Below are positions 8,778 to 18,055 of a stretch of DNA of 41,169 nucleotides, piece after piece. Position 1 is the stretch's first letter. Every line of letters starts with the position of its first letter. The stretch spans positions 1 through 41,169 of the forward strand of contig NZ_FOTK01000044.1 in the NCBI RefSeq assembly GCF_900114535.1. The letters run 5' to 3'. Made by a program: the position numbers and the translations under genes. The DNA is from Methylobacterium pseudosasicola (GTDB taxonomy: Bacteria > Pseudomonadota > Alphaproteobacteria > Rhizobiales > Beijerinckiaceae). Under the pieces are notes generated by a model that ran no database searches, was not told the DNA's origin, and saw only the letters and a list, made by a program, of their open reading frames with translations.

Positions 8778-9685
8778 ACGACCGCGCGCTCCGCTATCTG
8801 CTGGCCGTCGTGCGCGCGGGCTCGGTCAGGGCGGCCGCCGACGTTTTGAACGTCGCCGCCTCGGCGGTGAGCCGGCAGATCATCGAGCTGGAGGCGCAGG
8901 TCGGCGAGACCCTGCTCGAGCGCCTGCCGCGGGGCGTGGTCCCTACCGAGGCCGGCCGTCTGGTCGCCGCGCACGCGCAGCGGCAGGCCGACGAGGCGGC
9001 GCTGCTGGAGGACCAGCTGAAGCGCCTGCGCGGGGTCCAGCGGGGCACGATCAGCCTGCGCTGCGGCGCTGGCTTCCTGATCGACCTCCTCGACAACGCG
9101 CTCGCCGGGTTCGCGCAGGATCATCCGGGCATCGCCTATCAGGTCGAGATCGGCACCACCGATGGGATCCTCGCGGCGATCGCCAGGGGCGAGGCCGATA
9201 TCGGTCTCATCTACAACCCGCCCGCGCATCCGGATGTCCGCGGCGTCGTCTCGGCCCGGCAGCCGCTGCTCGCCGTCCTGCCGAAGGGGCACCCCCTTGC
9301 CGACGGGGCAGCGCCGGTTCCGCTGCGCAGCTTCGCCACCGAGCCGACCGCCCTCCTGCCGCCCGACCACGGCGTGCGGCAGTTGATCGGCCGCGTCGAG
9401 GCCGATGGCGGGTTCCGGCTGGTGCCGCGGCTGGAGACCGCCTCGTTCGAGCTGCACCGCCGCTTTGTGATGGCGGCCATGGGGGTGGCCTTCCTGCCCC
9501 GCTTCGTGGTCGCGGCCGAGCTGCGGGCCGACCTCCTCGACGCGGTGCCGCTGCGCGACAGTATCCTCTCGGAGGCGAGCGCCCACCTCGTCATCCGAGC
9601 CGGGCGACGGTTGCCCGAGGGCGCGGCGCGCCTGCTCGGCTGGCTGGCCGACCACATGGTGGCGTTTCGTCCGCCACCGGCCTGA
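8774..9685 (+). CDS. LysR family transcriptional regulator
   Basis: The 303-residue protein has an N-terminal winged HTH (RALRYLLAVVRAGSVRAAAD, then SAVSRQIIELEAQVGE, residues about 3-60) and a periplasmic-binding-like effector domain (about 90-295). The long frame extending upstream to 8405 is only overlap with the amidohydrolase; the real start is GTG 8774, which overlaps that gene's TGA by four bases and aligns with the usual LysR N-terminus. Translational coupling to the amidohydrolase is unusual, as LysR genes usually face their targets divergently. It could also control the dehydrogenase genes downstream, where a large palindrome lies (9698-9726). Confidence 0.9.
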   Translation: MNDRALRYLLAVVRAGSVRAAADVLNVAASAVSRQIIELEAQVGETLLERLPRGVVPTEAGRLVAAHAQRQADEAALLEDQLKRLRGVQRGTISLRCGAGFLIDLLDNALAGFAQDHPGIAYQVEIGTTDGILAAIARGEADIGLIYNPPAHPDVRGVVSARQPLLAVLPKGHPLADGAAPVPLRSFATEPTALLPPDHGVRQLIGRVEADGGFRLVPRLETASFELHRRFVMAAMGVAFLPRFVVAAELRADLLDAVPLRDSILSEASAHLVIRAGRRLPEGAARLLGWLADHMVAFRPPPA

Positions 9686-9697
9686 CACGATCGTGCT

Positions 9698-9726
9698 GGA
9701 TTTCCGCACGCTACGTGCAAAAATCC
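9698..9726. promoter_or_regulatory. 29-bp imperfect palindrome ahead of the dehydrogenase genes
   Basis: Half-sites GGATTTCCGCACG (9698-9710) and CGTGCAAAAATCC (9714-9726) pair at 11 of 13 positions around CTA. It lies 60 bp before the ATG at 9787. After the stem on the + strand come A residues rather than a T-run, so a terminator for the LysR gene is less likely than an operator. The binding protein is unknown; the LysR gene just upstream is the obvious candidate. Confidence 0.5.
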
Positions 9727-9786
9727 ATGATTGTGGCAACGCTCATTTGCCGAGATCCTCCTTCCCTACGGTGAGGACGGATCGGC

Positions 9787-10671
9787 ATGACCATCGCAAC
9801 GGTAGGGGTCGTCGGGCTCGGAAATATGGGTCTGGGCATGGCCGCGACCCTGGCCCGCAAGGGCTTCGCGGTCCTCGGTTACGACCTCAGTCCGGCCCGG
9901 CGCCCCGCAGCCGAGGCGGCCGGGATTACGGTCCTCGACGCCCTCCACGACGTGCTGCGCCAAGCCGACGCCCTGGTCTTCTCGCTGCCGCTGGCGCGGG
10001 ACGTCGAGGCGGTCGTCACCGCCGAGGGCGGCCTCCTGTCTTGGACCGACCGGAAGGTGGTCATCGTGGATACCTCGACCTCGGATCCCGGCACGACCCG
10101 GCGCCTCGCCGAGCGCCTCGCCGCGGCCGGTCACGCGCTCCTCGACGCCCCGGTGAGCGGAGGCCCGTCCGGCGCCGCCGAAGGCACCCTGACCATGATG
10201 GTCGGCGGGGCGGAGGCGGATTACGAACTGGCCCGGCCGGTCCTGGAGGCGATGTCGGCGCGCGCGCCGCATGTCGGTCCGTCGGGGGCCGGCAACATCA
10301 TTAAGCTGGTCAACAACCTGCTGGTCGCGGCGCATCTCGTCACCACCGGCGAGGCCCTGCGGCTGTCCGAGGCGGCCGGCCTCTCGGCCGAAGAGGCCGT
10401 CAAGGTCGTCAACACCGCCACCGGCCGCAGCGCGATCAGCGAGGTCATGGTCCCGCGCTGGGTCCAGTCCGGCACCTTCGACAGCGGCTTCTCGGCCGGC
10501 CTGATGCGCAAGGACGTGCGCCTCGCGCTCGAGCTCGCCGCCGAATGCGGCATCGACCTGCCGCTCTCCGCCGCGGTGAAGCGGATCTGGCAGGCCGCGC
10601 AGGACACCATTCCCGACACGGCCGACTTCACCCGCATGGCCGATTACCGCGATCGCAAGGGAGCCCACTGA
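9787..10671 (+). CDS. NAD(P)-dependent beta-hydroxyacid dehydrogenase (3-hydroxyisobutyrate dehydrogenase-like)
   Basis: The 294-residue protein has a Rossmann fold from the start (VGVVGLGNMGLGMAATL), the substrate-binding block DAPVSGGPSGAAEGTLTMMV, and the catalytic Lys173 in NIIKLVNNLLVAAHL. The length matches HIBADH, tartronate semialdehyde reductase (GarR) and threonate dehydrogenase relatives, which cannot be separated by eye. These oxidise or reduce 3-hydroxyacids such as 3-hydroxyisobutyrate. The stop overlaps the next start by one base (TGATG), so it is co-translated with the aldehyde dehydrogenase. The pair suggests a hydroxyacid to semialdehyde to acid route, as in valine or pyrimidine breakdown. 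Confidence 0.88.
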   Translation: MTIATVGVVGLGNMGLGMAATLARKGFAVLGYDLSPARRPAAEAAGITVLDALHDVLRQADALVFSLPLARDVEAVVTAEGGLLSWTDRKVVIVDTSTSDPGTTRRLAERLAAAGHALLDAPVSGGPSGAAEGTLTMMVGGAEADYELARPVLEAMSARAPHVGPSGAGNIIKLVNNLLVAAHLVTTGEALRLSEAAGLSAEEAVKVVNTATGRSAISEVMVPRWVQSGTFDSGFSAGLMRKDVRLALELAAECGIDLPLSAAVKRIWQAAQDTIPDTADFTRMADYRDRKGAH

Positions 10672-12209
10672 TGTCCGGGATGCCGCACTCGCCCGCCGCC
10701 GACCGGGTCGCCGCCCTTCTGGCCGACCTGTTGCCGGGCGGCCGCATCGGCAGCGTCGTGGCCGGCGAGATCCTCGACGGGACCGGGGCCGCCCTCGATC
10801 TGGTCAACCCCGCGGATGGCGGCGTGCTGGCACGCTTCGCCGATGCCGGGCCGTCGGTGATCGAGGCCGCCATGGCGGCGGCGCGGGACGCCCAGCGCGC
10901 GTGGTGGGGCCTGAGTGCCGCCGCCCGCGGCCGGGCACTATGGGCGGTGGCCGCCCTGGTCCGGCAGCACGCCGGCGCGCTCGCCGAGCTGGAGACCCTC
11001 TCGGCCGGCAAACCGATCCGCGACACGCGCGGCGAGGTCGCCAAGGTCGCCGAGATGTTCGAGTACTATGCCGGCTGGTGCGACAAGCTCCACGGCGAGG
11101 TCATCCCGGTCCCGACCTCGCACCTGAACTACACCCGCCACGAGCCCTTCGGCACCGTGGTGCAGATCACCCCCTGGAACGCGCCGATCTTCACCGCCGG
11201 CTGGCAGATCGCCCCGGCCCTCTGCGCCGGCAACGCCGTGGTGCTGAAGCCCTCCGAGCTGACGCCGCTGACCTCGCTGGCGCTGGGCCTGCTCTGCGAC
11301 CGCGCCGAGGGGATGCCGCGCGGCCTCGTCTCGGTGCTCGCCGGCGCCGGCCCGACCACCGGGGCGGCGGCGGTGGCCCATCCCCACACGCGCCTCGTGG
11401 TGTTCGTCGGCTCGGCCGAGGCCGGGGCGCAGATCGCCGCCGCGGCGGCCCGCAACATCGTGCCGAGCGTGCTCGAACTCGGCGGCAAGTCGGCCAACAT
11501 CGTGTTCGCCGATGCCGATCTCGACCGGGCGCTGATCGGCGCGCAGGCCGCGATCTTCGGCGGCGCCGGCCAGAGCTGCGTGGCCGGCTCCCGGCTCCTC
11601 GTGCACCGCTCGATCCACGCATCCTTCGTCGAGCGCCTGTCCCACGCCGCCGCGCGCATCCCGGTCGGTGCGCCGACCGACCCGGCGACGCAGATCGGAC
11701 CGATCAACAACCGGCGTCAGCGCGACAAGATCGCCGACATGGTCGAGGCCGCCGCGGGTGCCGGCGCGACCATCGCGGCGGGCGGGGCCTGCCCCCCGGA
11801 CCTGCGGGACACGGGGGGCTTCTACTACGGCCCGACCATCGTCGATGGCGTGGCGCCGGACGCCGCGATCGCCCGGGAGGAGGTGTTCGGCCCGGTCCTG
11901 ACGGTCCTGCCGTTCGAGAGCGAGGCGGAGGCGGTCGCACTGGCCAACGGCACGCCCTACGGCCTCGCCGGCGCGGTCTGGACCGGCGATGGCGGGCGCG
12001 GCCACCGGGTCGCGGCGGCGCTCCGGGCCGGGACGGTCTGGGTCAACGGCTACAAGACGATCAACGTGGCCTCGCCGTTCGGCGGCTTCGGCCGATCGGG
12101 CTTCGGCCGCTCCTCCGGCCGCGAGGCGCTGATGGCCTACACCCAGACCAAGAGCGTCTGGGTCGAGACCGCCGCCGAGCCGGCGGTGACCTTCGGCTAC
12201 GTGGGCTGA
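10671..12209 (+). CDS. NAD(P)-dependent aldehyde dehydrogenase
   Basis: A 512-residue ALDH superfamily enzyme. Catalytic Glu269 lies in VLELGGKSANIVF and Cys303 in GAGQSCVAGSR; PWNAPIF and KPSELTPLTSLAL are cofactor-site blocks, and PFGGFGRSGFGR is near the C-terminus. The start at 10671 overlaps the preceding TGA by one base; an in-frame start at 10545 would lie deep in the upstream gene and has no family similarity. The sequence resembles betaine aldehyde/gamma-aminobutyraldehyde/hydroxymuconic semialdehyde dehydrogenases. There is no CoA-dependent signature that I can recognise, so an acid product is expected. With its neighbour it probably oxidises a semialdehyde made from the hydroxyacid. 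Confidence 0.92.
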   Translation: MSGMPHSPAADRVAALLADLLPGGRIGSVVAGEILDGTGAALDLVNPADGGVLARFADAGPSVIEAAMAAARDAQRAWWGLSAAARGRALWAVAALVRQHAGALAELETLSAGKPIRDTRGEVAKVAEMFEYYAGWCDKLHGEVIPVPTSHLNYTRHEPFGTVVQITPWNAPIFTAGWQIAPALCAGNAVVLKPSELTPLTSLALGLLCDRAEGMPRGLVSVLAGAGPTTGAAAVAHPHTRLVVFVGSAEAGAQIAAAAARNIVPSVLELGGKSANIVFADADLDRALIGAQAAIFGGAGQSCVAGSRLLVHRSIHASFVERLSHAAARIPVGAPTDPATQIGPINNRRQRDKIADMVEAAAGAGATIAAGGACPPDLRDTGGFYYGPTIVDGVAPDAAIAREEVFGPVLTVLPFESEAEAVALANGTPYGLAGAVWTGDGGRGHRVAAALRAGTVWVNGYKTINVASPFGGFGRSGFGRSSGREALMAYTQTKSVWVETAAEPAVTFGYVG

Positions 12210-12281
12210 AGCCTCCCGCGCGCCAGGCATCGGATCAACCGACGGGACCGGCGGGCCGGGCAGCAGGCAGAAAGGACGACG

Positions 12282-13643
12282 ATGGCGGGCGAACTCTCTG
12301 CGGCGGATGCGCGGCCGGGCGCGCCACCCGTCTCGGGCGGCGGGAAGCTGACGCTGTTCCTCCTCGCCCTCGTCATCGTCGTCATCGCTGAGGCGATCGG
12401 CAACGTCAGCATCCCGGTTGGTGCCGGCAAGATCGTGCTGCTCCCGCTGCTCTGGGCCCTGCTCCTCGGCGGGGCGCTGGGGCTGATGAGCCCGCGCCTC
12501 CCGGCGCCGCTGCGGCTGTCGGGCGCCCTGCAGAATGCGGCCTCCGCCTTTCTCCAGCCCGCGCTGCTGATCTTCATCGCCAAGCTCGGCCTGCTCGTCG
12601 GCGGGTCGCTGCCGAAGCTTCTCGCCTCGGGCTGGGCCCTGGCCTTCCAGGAATTCGGCCACTTCTTCGGGACGATGGTGTTCGGTCTGCCGGCCGCGCT
12701 CCTGCTCGGCATCAAGCGCGAGGCGATCGGCGCGACCTTCTCGGTCGGCCGCGAGCCGAGCCTCGCCATCATCGGCGAGCGCTACGGCATGAATTCGCCG
12801 GAGGGCCGCGGCGTGCTGGCCGAGTACTTGACCGGCACGGTCTTCGGCGCGGTGTTCATCGCCCTGCTGGCCGGGCTGATCGCCAGCCTGAAGATCTTCG
12901 ACCCGCTGGCCCTGGCGATGGGGGCCGGCGTCGGCTCCGGCAGCATGATGGCCGCCGCCTCGGGGGCGATCGCGGCCCAGCAGACGCCTGAGATCGCCAG
13001 GGACGTCGCCACCTTCGCGGCGGCCAGCAATCTCGTCACCACGACGATCGGCACGTACTTCACCCTGTTCCTTTCGCTGCCCTTCACGATCTGGGCCTAC
13101 GGCAAGCTGGAGCCGATCCTCGGCCGCAACCGGCCGGACGCCGCCCGTCCAGCGGTCGACCCACAGGCGGCCGAGCCGGTCCATCAGGAGGTGCGGATCG
13201 GCCTCGGCGAGACCGTACTCGCCTGGATCCTGATCGGGGCCTACGGTCTCATCGGCAACTGGCTGACCTACGGCGTCGTCCCCGACGCGCAGGTCGTCGC
13301 CGGGATGGCGATCATCATCGGCACTGTCCTGGCCGGATGGGGCCTGTACCTGCTCCTCGGCCAGCGCCTGCCCGTCGTCCTCTGGGTCTCGATCATCGGC
13401 ATGGCGCTGACCTATCCCGGCACGCCCTACGCCGCTGAGATCGCCGCCCTGACCGGCAAGCTCAACTTCCTGGCGCTGGCCACGCCGATCCTGACCTTCG
13501 CGGGTCTCTCGGTCGCCAAGGACGTGCCCGCGTTCCGCAGCCTCGGCTGGCGGATCGTCGTGGTCTCCTTCCTGGCCAATGCCGGGACGTTCCTCGGCGC
13601 GGTGCTGATCGCGCAGTTCTTCATGCACGCGCCGCCGGGGTGA
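12282..13643 (+). CDS. DUF3100 integral membrane protein (putative transporter)
   Basis: The 453-residue protein is highly hydrophobic, with roughly ten to eleven predicted membrane segments beginning at LTLFLLALVIVVIAEAIGNV (about 24-43). A less hydrophobic, charged loop lies near 275-305 (GRNRPDAARPAVDPQAAEP) between two halves. The block AMGAGVGSGSMMAAASGAIA in the middle is characteristic of the DUF3100 family as I know it. AAAGGA lies five bases before the ATG. The gene is 72 bp after the aldehyde dehydrogenase on the same strand, so a carrier for the substrate or product of that pathway is a reasonable inference. No substrate is established for the family to my knowledge. Confidence 0.7.
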   Translation: MAGELSAADARPGAPPVSGGGKLTLFLLALVIVVIAEAIGNVSIPVGAGKIVLLPLLWALLLGGALGLMSPRLPAPLRLSGALQNAASAFLQPALLIFIAKLGLLVGGSLPKLLASGWALAFQEFGHFFGTMVFGLPAALLLGIKREAIGATFSVGREPSLAIIGERYGMNSPEGRGVLAEYLTGTVFGAVFIALLAGLIASLKIFDPLALAMGAGVGSGSMMAAASGAIAAQQTPEIARDVATFAAASNLVTTTIGTYFTLFLSLPFTIWAYGKLEPILGRNRPDAARPAVDPQAAEPVHQEVRIGLGETVLAWILIGAYGLIGNWLTYGVVPDAQVVAGMAIIIGTVLAGWGLYLLLGQRLPVVLWVSIIGMALTYPGTPYAAEIAALTGKLNFLALATPILTFAGLSVAKDVPAFRSLGWRIVVVSFLANAGTFLGAVLIAQFFMHAPPG

Positions 13644-13802
13644 GCCGCCACGCCGACCGGCATAGGGTCGCGTGGGTGATCGCGGCGCGCGCTCCTGCGT
13701 CGAACCGCGATCCATCTCGGCGAAGGGCACCCCGGCGCATCATTTCGAAAGGCGGTCGCCGGTCTTCGGTAAAAGACGATGCCAAGAGCGCGACCTAGAA
13801 CC

Positions 13803-13829
13803 TCGTTCCGGGTCCGGTGCCCGGAACGA
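13803..13829. terminator. Strong hairpin between convergent genes
   Basis: TCGTTCCGGG (13803-13812) and CCCGGAACGA (13820-13829) form a perfect 10-bp stem with a seven-base loop, between the end of the DUF3100 gene and the end of the XRE-cupin gene. The position fits a bidirectional terminator. There is no clear T-run on either side, so intrinsic termination is inferred from the stem and its location only. Confidence 0.5.
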
Positions 13830-13833
13830 TGCG

Positions 13834-14427
13834 CTATCTGACCTTGGCTTGAGCAGGCCCGAGGACGTTGACCCAGAGCACGATGGACTGGCCGCGCGGG
13901 TCGGGATTGCTGAAGCGATGCGGCCGCCGGCTCTCGAAGCGGAAGCTGTCACCTTCCGCCAGCTGGAGCGTGCGCGCCTCGACGACCAGGGTCAGCCTTC
14001 CCTTGAGGACAAGGCCGGCCTCCTCGCCTTCATGACTGAACGACTCGTCGCCCGTGCTGGCGCCAGGTTTCAGGACCATGTGGAACAGGCTCATGCCCTG
14101 TGTCCCGTCGGGCGGCGTCAGAAGCTGCTTGGTGATGCCGGCACGCCAGAGCTGCAGCTCGGGTCGATCCTTCCGGAACACGACGATCGGATCCGGATCG
14201 GGCTCGTCCAGGGTGGGTTCGAACAGGCCTCCGATCCCGATCTGCAGCGTGTCCGCGAGGAGCGCCAGCACGCGCAGCGACGGCGAGGACAGGCCCCGCT
14301 CGACCTGGCTGATGAAGCCGATCGACAGGCCCGTGCTGGAGGCCATCGCCTCCAGCGAGAGGCCGCGCGCGCGCCGAAGGCCGCGCAGGCGCTGCCCCAC
14401 GGCCCTGTCCACCGGTTCCGGGCCCAT
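13834..14427 (-). CDS. XRE-cupin transcriptional regulator (PuuR-like)
   Basis: The 197-residue protein joins an XRE helix-turn-helix (VGQRLRGLRRARGLSLEAMA, then GLSIGFISQVERGLSSPSLR; about residues 10-65) to a C-terminal cupin_2 barrel (about 110-190: HEGEEAGLVLKGRLTL, GDSFRFESRRPHRF). Such proteins repress amine or amino-acid genes and release DNA when a small ligand binds the cupin. The ATG at 14427 has GAGG seven bases upstream; an in-frame GTG at 14511 lacks a site and would add 28 residues across the first operator. The gene is divergent from the amino acid ABC importer and FAD oxidase, with two TTCA-N6-TGAA palindromes between them. Confidence 0.88.
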   Translation of the reverse strand: MGPEPVDRAVGQRLRGLRRARGLSLEAMASSTGLSIGFISQVERGLSSPSLRVLALLADTLQIGIGGLFEPTLDEPDPDPIVVFRKDRPELQLWRAGITKQLLTPPDGTQGMSLFHMVLKPGASTGDESFSHEGEEAGLVLKGRLTLVVEARTLQLAEGDSFRFESRRPHRFSNPDPRGQSIVLWVNVLGPAQAKVR

Positions 14428-14481
14428 CGCGTCGCCTCGGGGGATGCTCACCGACACACCAGCCTGCCTCTCGTCCGATTC

Positions 14482-14545
14482 TTCATGCACGTGAAATATG
14501 CTTGCGTCCACTGAAGGAACATGCGGTATTCTTCACGAATGTGAA
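14482..14545. promoter_or_regulatory. Twin operators TTCA-N6-TGAA in the divergent promoter
   Basis: TTCA-TGCACG-TGAA lies at 14482-14495 and TTCA-CGAATG-TGAA at 14532-14545. They share the wider context ATTC-TTCA-N5-GTGAAAT and are spaced exactly 50 bp, close to five helical turns. They sit between the divergent XRE-cupin gene and the ABC importer operon. The simplest reading is autorepression and control of the importer by the XRE-cupin protein, perhaps with looping or cooperative binding. Confidence 0.65.
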
Positions 14546-14593
14546 ATCGGGTACGGCGATCGCCGTAAAGCCCGGCCACCTGATGGGAGCGGC

Positions 14594-15370
14594 ATGATGA
14601 GAAGACGGTTGGCCAGTCTGTGTCTGTCGTCGGCCCTGCTTCTCGGGTTGCTGGGGCATGCGGGCAGCGCCCAGCCGCTGCGGGTCGGCGCGACGCCGAC
14701 AGGCCTGCCATTCACCTTCCTCGACACCAAGACCAGCAGCATCCAGGGGGTGATGGTCGACCTCGTCAACGCGGTCGGCAAGGAGGCGGGCTTCACGGTG
14801 GCGGTGGAGCCGCTGCAATTCTCGACGCTGATCCCGGCGCTCACCGCCTCGAAGATCGACATCATCTCGGCGGCGATGTTCATCACACCCCAGCGCCAGG
14901 AGGTGGTGGCCTTCTCGGCGCCGGTCTACAGCTACGGCGAGGGCCTGATCGTCCCGAAGGCCGACACCCGGGATTACACCGCCTTCGCCGACCTGAAGGG
15001 CGAGATCGTCGGGGCCCAGGTCGGCACCGCCTTCGTCGAGCCGCTGAAGAAATCGGGTCTCTTCGGCGAGGTGAAGATCTACGACACGATCCCCGACATC
15101 ATCCGCGACGTGAATGCCGGGCGGCTGAAGGCCGGCTTCGCCGACGCGCCGATCCTCGCCTACTACGTCAAGCAGGGCGTGTTCCCCGGCGTGCGCCTGG
15201 TCGAGACCTTCAAGCCGACCGTCGTCGCCTCGGTGGGCCTCAGCGTGCGCAAGACCGACGCCGCGCTGCTCACCAGGATCGACGCGGCACTCGCCAAGCT
15301 GAAGGCGGACGGGACGCTTCAGGCGATCCTCACCAAGTGGGGCCTGCCGCCCTCGGCCGACCGGTCCTGA
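14594..15370 (+). CDS. Polar amino acid-type ABC transporter, periplasmic binding protein
   Basis: The 258-residue protein begins with a Sec signal peptide (basic MMRRR, hydrophobic SLCLSSALLLGLLG, cleavage after HAGSA). It is followed by the SBP_bac_3 fold: LRVGATPTGLPFTFLDTK, VMVDLVNAVGKEAGF, TLIPALTASKIDIISAAMFI and GEIVGAQVGTAFVE. The start at 14594 (or 14597) has GGGA just upstream; an in-frame start at 14498 would bury the signal peptide. It delivers the ligand to the permease and ATPase encoded next. With an FAD amine oxidase in the same operon, an amino acid or amine ligand is likely. Confidence 0.92.
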   Translation: MMRRRLASLCLSSALLLGLLGHAGSAQPLRVGATPTGLPFTFLDTKTSSIQGVMVDLVNAVGKEAGFTVAVEPLQFSTLIPALTASKIDIISAAMFITPQRQEVVAFSAPVYSYGEGLIVPKADTRDYTAFADLKGEIVGAQVGTAFVEPLKKSGLFGEVKIYDTIPDIIRDVNAGRLKAGFADAPILAYYVKQGVFPGVRLVETFKPTVVASVGLSVRKTDAALLTRIDAALAKLKADGTLQAILTKWGLPPSADRS

Positions 15371-15375
15371 GCGGC

Positions 15376-16025
15376 ATGCGCGAGTTCCTCGCCGACGCGC
15401 AGGATTATCTGCCGATCCTGCTGCAGGGCGTGCAGCTCACGGTTCTGATCACCCTCGCCTCGCTGGTGGTCTCGACGCTGCTGGGCCTCGTCTGGGCGAT
15501 GCTGCGGGTCTCCGGCATCGCGATCCTCGCCGGCTTCAGCGCGGTGATGATCAACATCCTGCGCGGCATCCCGATCATCGTGCAGCTGTTCTACATCTAC
15601 TTCGTCATGCCCGATTTCGGCCTGTCGCTGACGGCCGTCCAGGCGGCGATCATCGGGCTCGGCATCGCCTACTCGGCCTATCAGGCCGAGAATTTCCGCG
15701 CCGGCATCGAGGCGGTCGACCGCGGGCAGGTCGAGGCTGCGCTGTCGATCGGCATGGGCTGGAGCATGACCATGCGGCGGGTGATCCTGCCGCAGGCGAT
15801 CCGGATCGCGCTGCCGCCTTACGGCAACATCATGATCATGATGCTCAAGGACTCGTCCCAGGCCTCGACCATCACGGTCGCGGAACTCGCCCTCCAGGGC
15901 AAGCTGATCGCGTCCTCCACCTTCAAGAACACCAGCGTCTACACGATGGTGGCGCTGATGTACCTGGCGCTCAGCCTGCCGCTGATCCTGCTGGTCCGTC
16001 ATTTCGAGGCCAAGGGTCGGCACCG

Positions 16026-16029
<4 letters not shown>
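15376..16029 (+). CDS. Polar amino acid-type ABC transporter permease (HisM/GlnP family)
   Basis: The 217-residue inner-membrane protein has about five hydrophobic segments. The EAA loop that docks to the ATPase reads ALSIGMGWSMTMRRVILPQA (about 119-138). The N-terminal TM segment VQLTVLITLASLVVSTLLGL and the IAYSAYQAENFRAGI block are typical of the family. It starts five bases after the binding-protein stop and overlaps the ATPase start by four bases (ATGA). Only one permease gene is present, so the membrane channel is presumably a homodimer. Confidence 0.93.
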
Positions 16030-16757
<728 letters not shown>

Positions 16758-16765
16758 GAGAGGCC

Positions 16766-18055
16766 GTGGCCGAACCCTTCCCGCTCGCCCCGTCGCTCTG
16801 GGCGACCACCGCGGCCCCCGCGCCGGAGACGCCGCCGCTGGTCGAATCCGGGCGGGCCGATGTGGTGATCGTCGGCGGCGGCTTCTGCGGCCTGTCCACC
16901 GCCCTGCATCTCGCCGAGCGGGGCATCCGACCGGTCGTTCTGGAAGCGCACGAGATCGGCTTCGGCGGCTCCGGGCGGAACGGCGGCCAGGTCATCCCGG
17001 GATTGAAGCACGATCCCGCCGACCTCATCGCCCGGTTCGGGCGCGAGCGCGGTGAACGGCTCGCCCGCTTCGCCGGCGGCACCACCGATACGGTCTTCGA
17101 TCTCATCGCCCGGCACGGGATGGATGTGCCGCACCGGCGCGAAGGTTGGATCCAGGGCGCCCACACCGAGGCCGGACTGGACGACCTCGCGCGGCGGGCC
17201 CGCCAGTGGGCGGACCTCGGCGCTCCGGCCCGCGTCCTCGACAAGGACGAGACCGATCGGCTGCTCGGCACGGACCGGTATCTCGGCGGCTGGCTCGACG
17301 GCCGCGGCGGCGCGATCCAGCCGCTGAGCTACGCCCGGGGCCTCGCCCGGGCCGCCCTCAAGGCCGGGGCCGCGATCCACGGCAGATCGCCCGTGACCGC
17401 CCTCGATCGGACGGGATCGGGCTGGACCGTCACCACGGCGCAGGGCACCCGCCTCGCCACCGAGCGCGTCGTCCTCTGCACCAACGGCTACACCGGCGGG
17501 CTCTGGCCCGGCCTCGCCCAGACGGTGATCGCGGCCAACTCCTTCCAGGTCGCCACGGTGCCACTCTCCGACAACCTGCGCCGCTCGATCCTGCCGGAGG
17601 GACACGTCTCTTCGGACACGCGCAAGCTGCTGCTCTACTTTCGGCTCGACCATACCGGTCGGCTGCTGATGGGCGGCCGTGGCCCGTTCCGGGAGCCGCG
17701 AAGCCCGCAGGACTGGGCGCATCTCGAACGGATCGTCGGCAAGCTCTTCCCACAGCTGGACGGCATCGCCTTCGACCACCGCTGGTGCGGCCGCGTGGCG
17801 ATCACCCGGGATTATCTGCCCCATCTTCACGAGCCGGCACCCGGGCTGCTCATCGACATCGGCTGTCAAGGACGCGGCGTCGGTCTTCAGTCCGCGATGG
17901 GCCGGGCGATCGCCACGTACATCGCGACCAGCGATGCCGACAGCCTGCCCCTGCCGCTCACCCAGTTGAGACCCCTGCCGCTTCACCCCCTACACCGCCT
18001 GTACGTTTCTGCGATCATCGCTTGGTACCGCCTGAGCGATGGCGGTATTCGTTGA
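16766..18055 (+). CDS. FAD-dependent amine/amino-acid oxidoreductase (DadA/PuuB-like)
   Basis: The 429-residue DAO-family protein has the FAD-binding motif VIVGGGFCGLSTALHLAERG (about 33-52), GGSGRNGGQVIPG (a block shared with gamma-glutamylputrescine oxidase and related enzymes), and the C-terminal RVAITRDYLPHLHEPAPGLL. It should oxidise a primary or secondary amine to imine, giving aldehyde or ketone plus ammonia. The start is GTG at 16766, eight bases after the ATPase stop. Together with the PuuR-like regulator and amino acid importer, a gamma-glutamylated amine or D-amino acid is the most likely substrate; which one is not shown. The last segment after about residue 395 is more variable. 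Confidence 0.88.
   Translation: MAEPFPLAPSLWATTAAPAPETPPLVESGRADVVIVGGGFCGLSTALHLAERGIRPVVLEAHEIGFGGSGRNGGQVIPGLKHDPADLIARFGRERGERLARFAGGTTDTVFDLIARHGMDVPHRREGWIQGAHTEAGLDDLARRARQWADLGAPARVLDKDETDRLLGTDRYLGGWLDGRGGAIQPLSYARGLARAALKAGAAIHGRSPVTALDRTGSGWTVTTAQGTRLATERVVLCTNGYTGGLWPGLAQTVIAANSFQVATVPLSDNLRRSILPEGHVSSDTRKLLLYFRLDHTGRLLMGGRGPFREPRSPQDWAHLERIVGKLFPQLDGIAFDHRWCGRVAITRDYLPHLHEPAPGLLIDIGCQGRGVGLQSAMGRAIATYIATSDADSLPLPLTQLRPLPLHPLHRLYVSAIIAWYRLSDGGIR

Noticed and set aside
10938..13730. Very long open frame on the - strand (930 codons)
   Set aside because: It is antisense to intact aldehyde dehydrogenase and DUF3100 genes; the composition is low-complexity Arg/Gly/Asp-rich, a high-GC shadow without family similarity.
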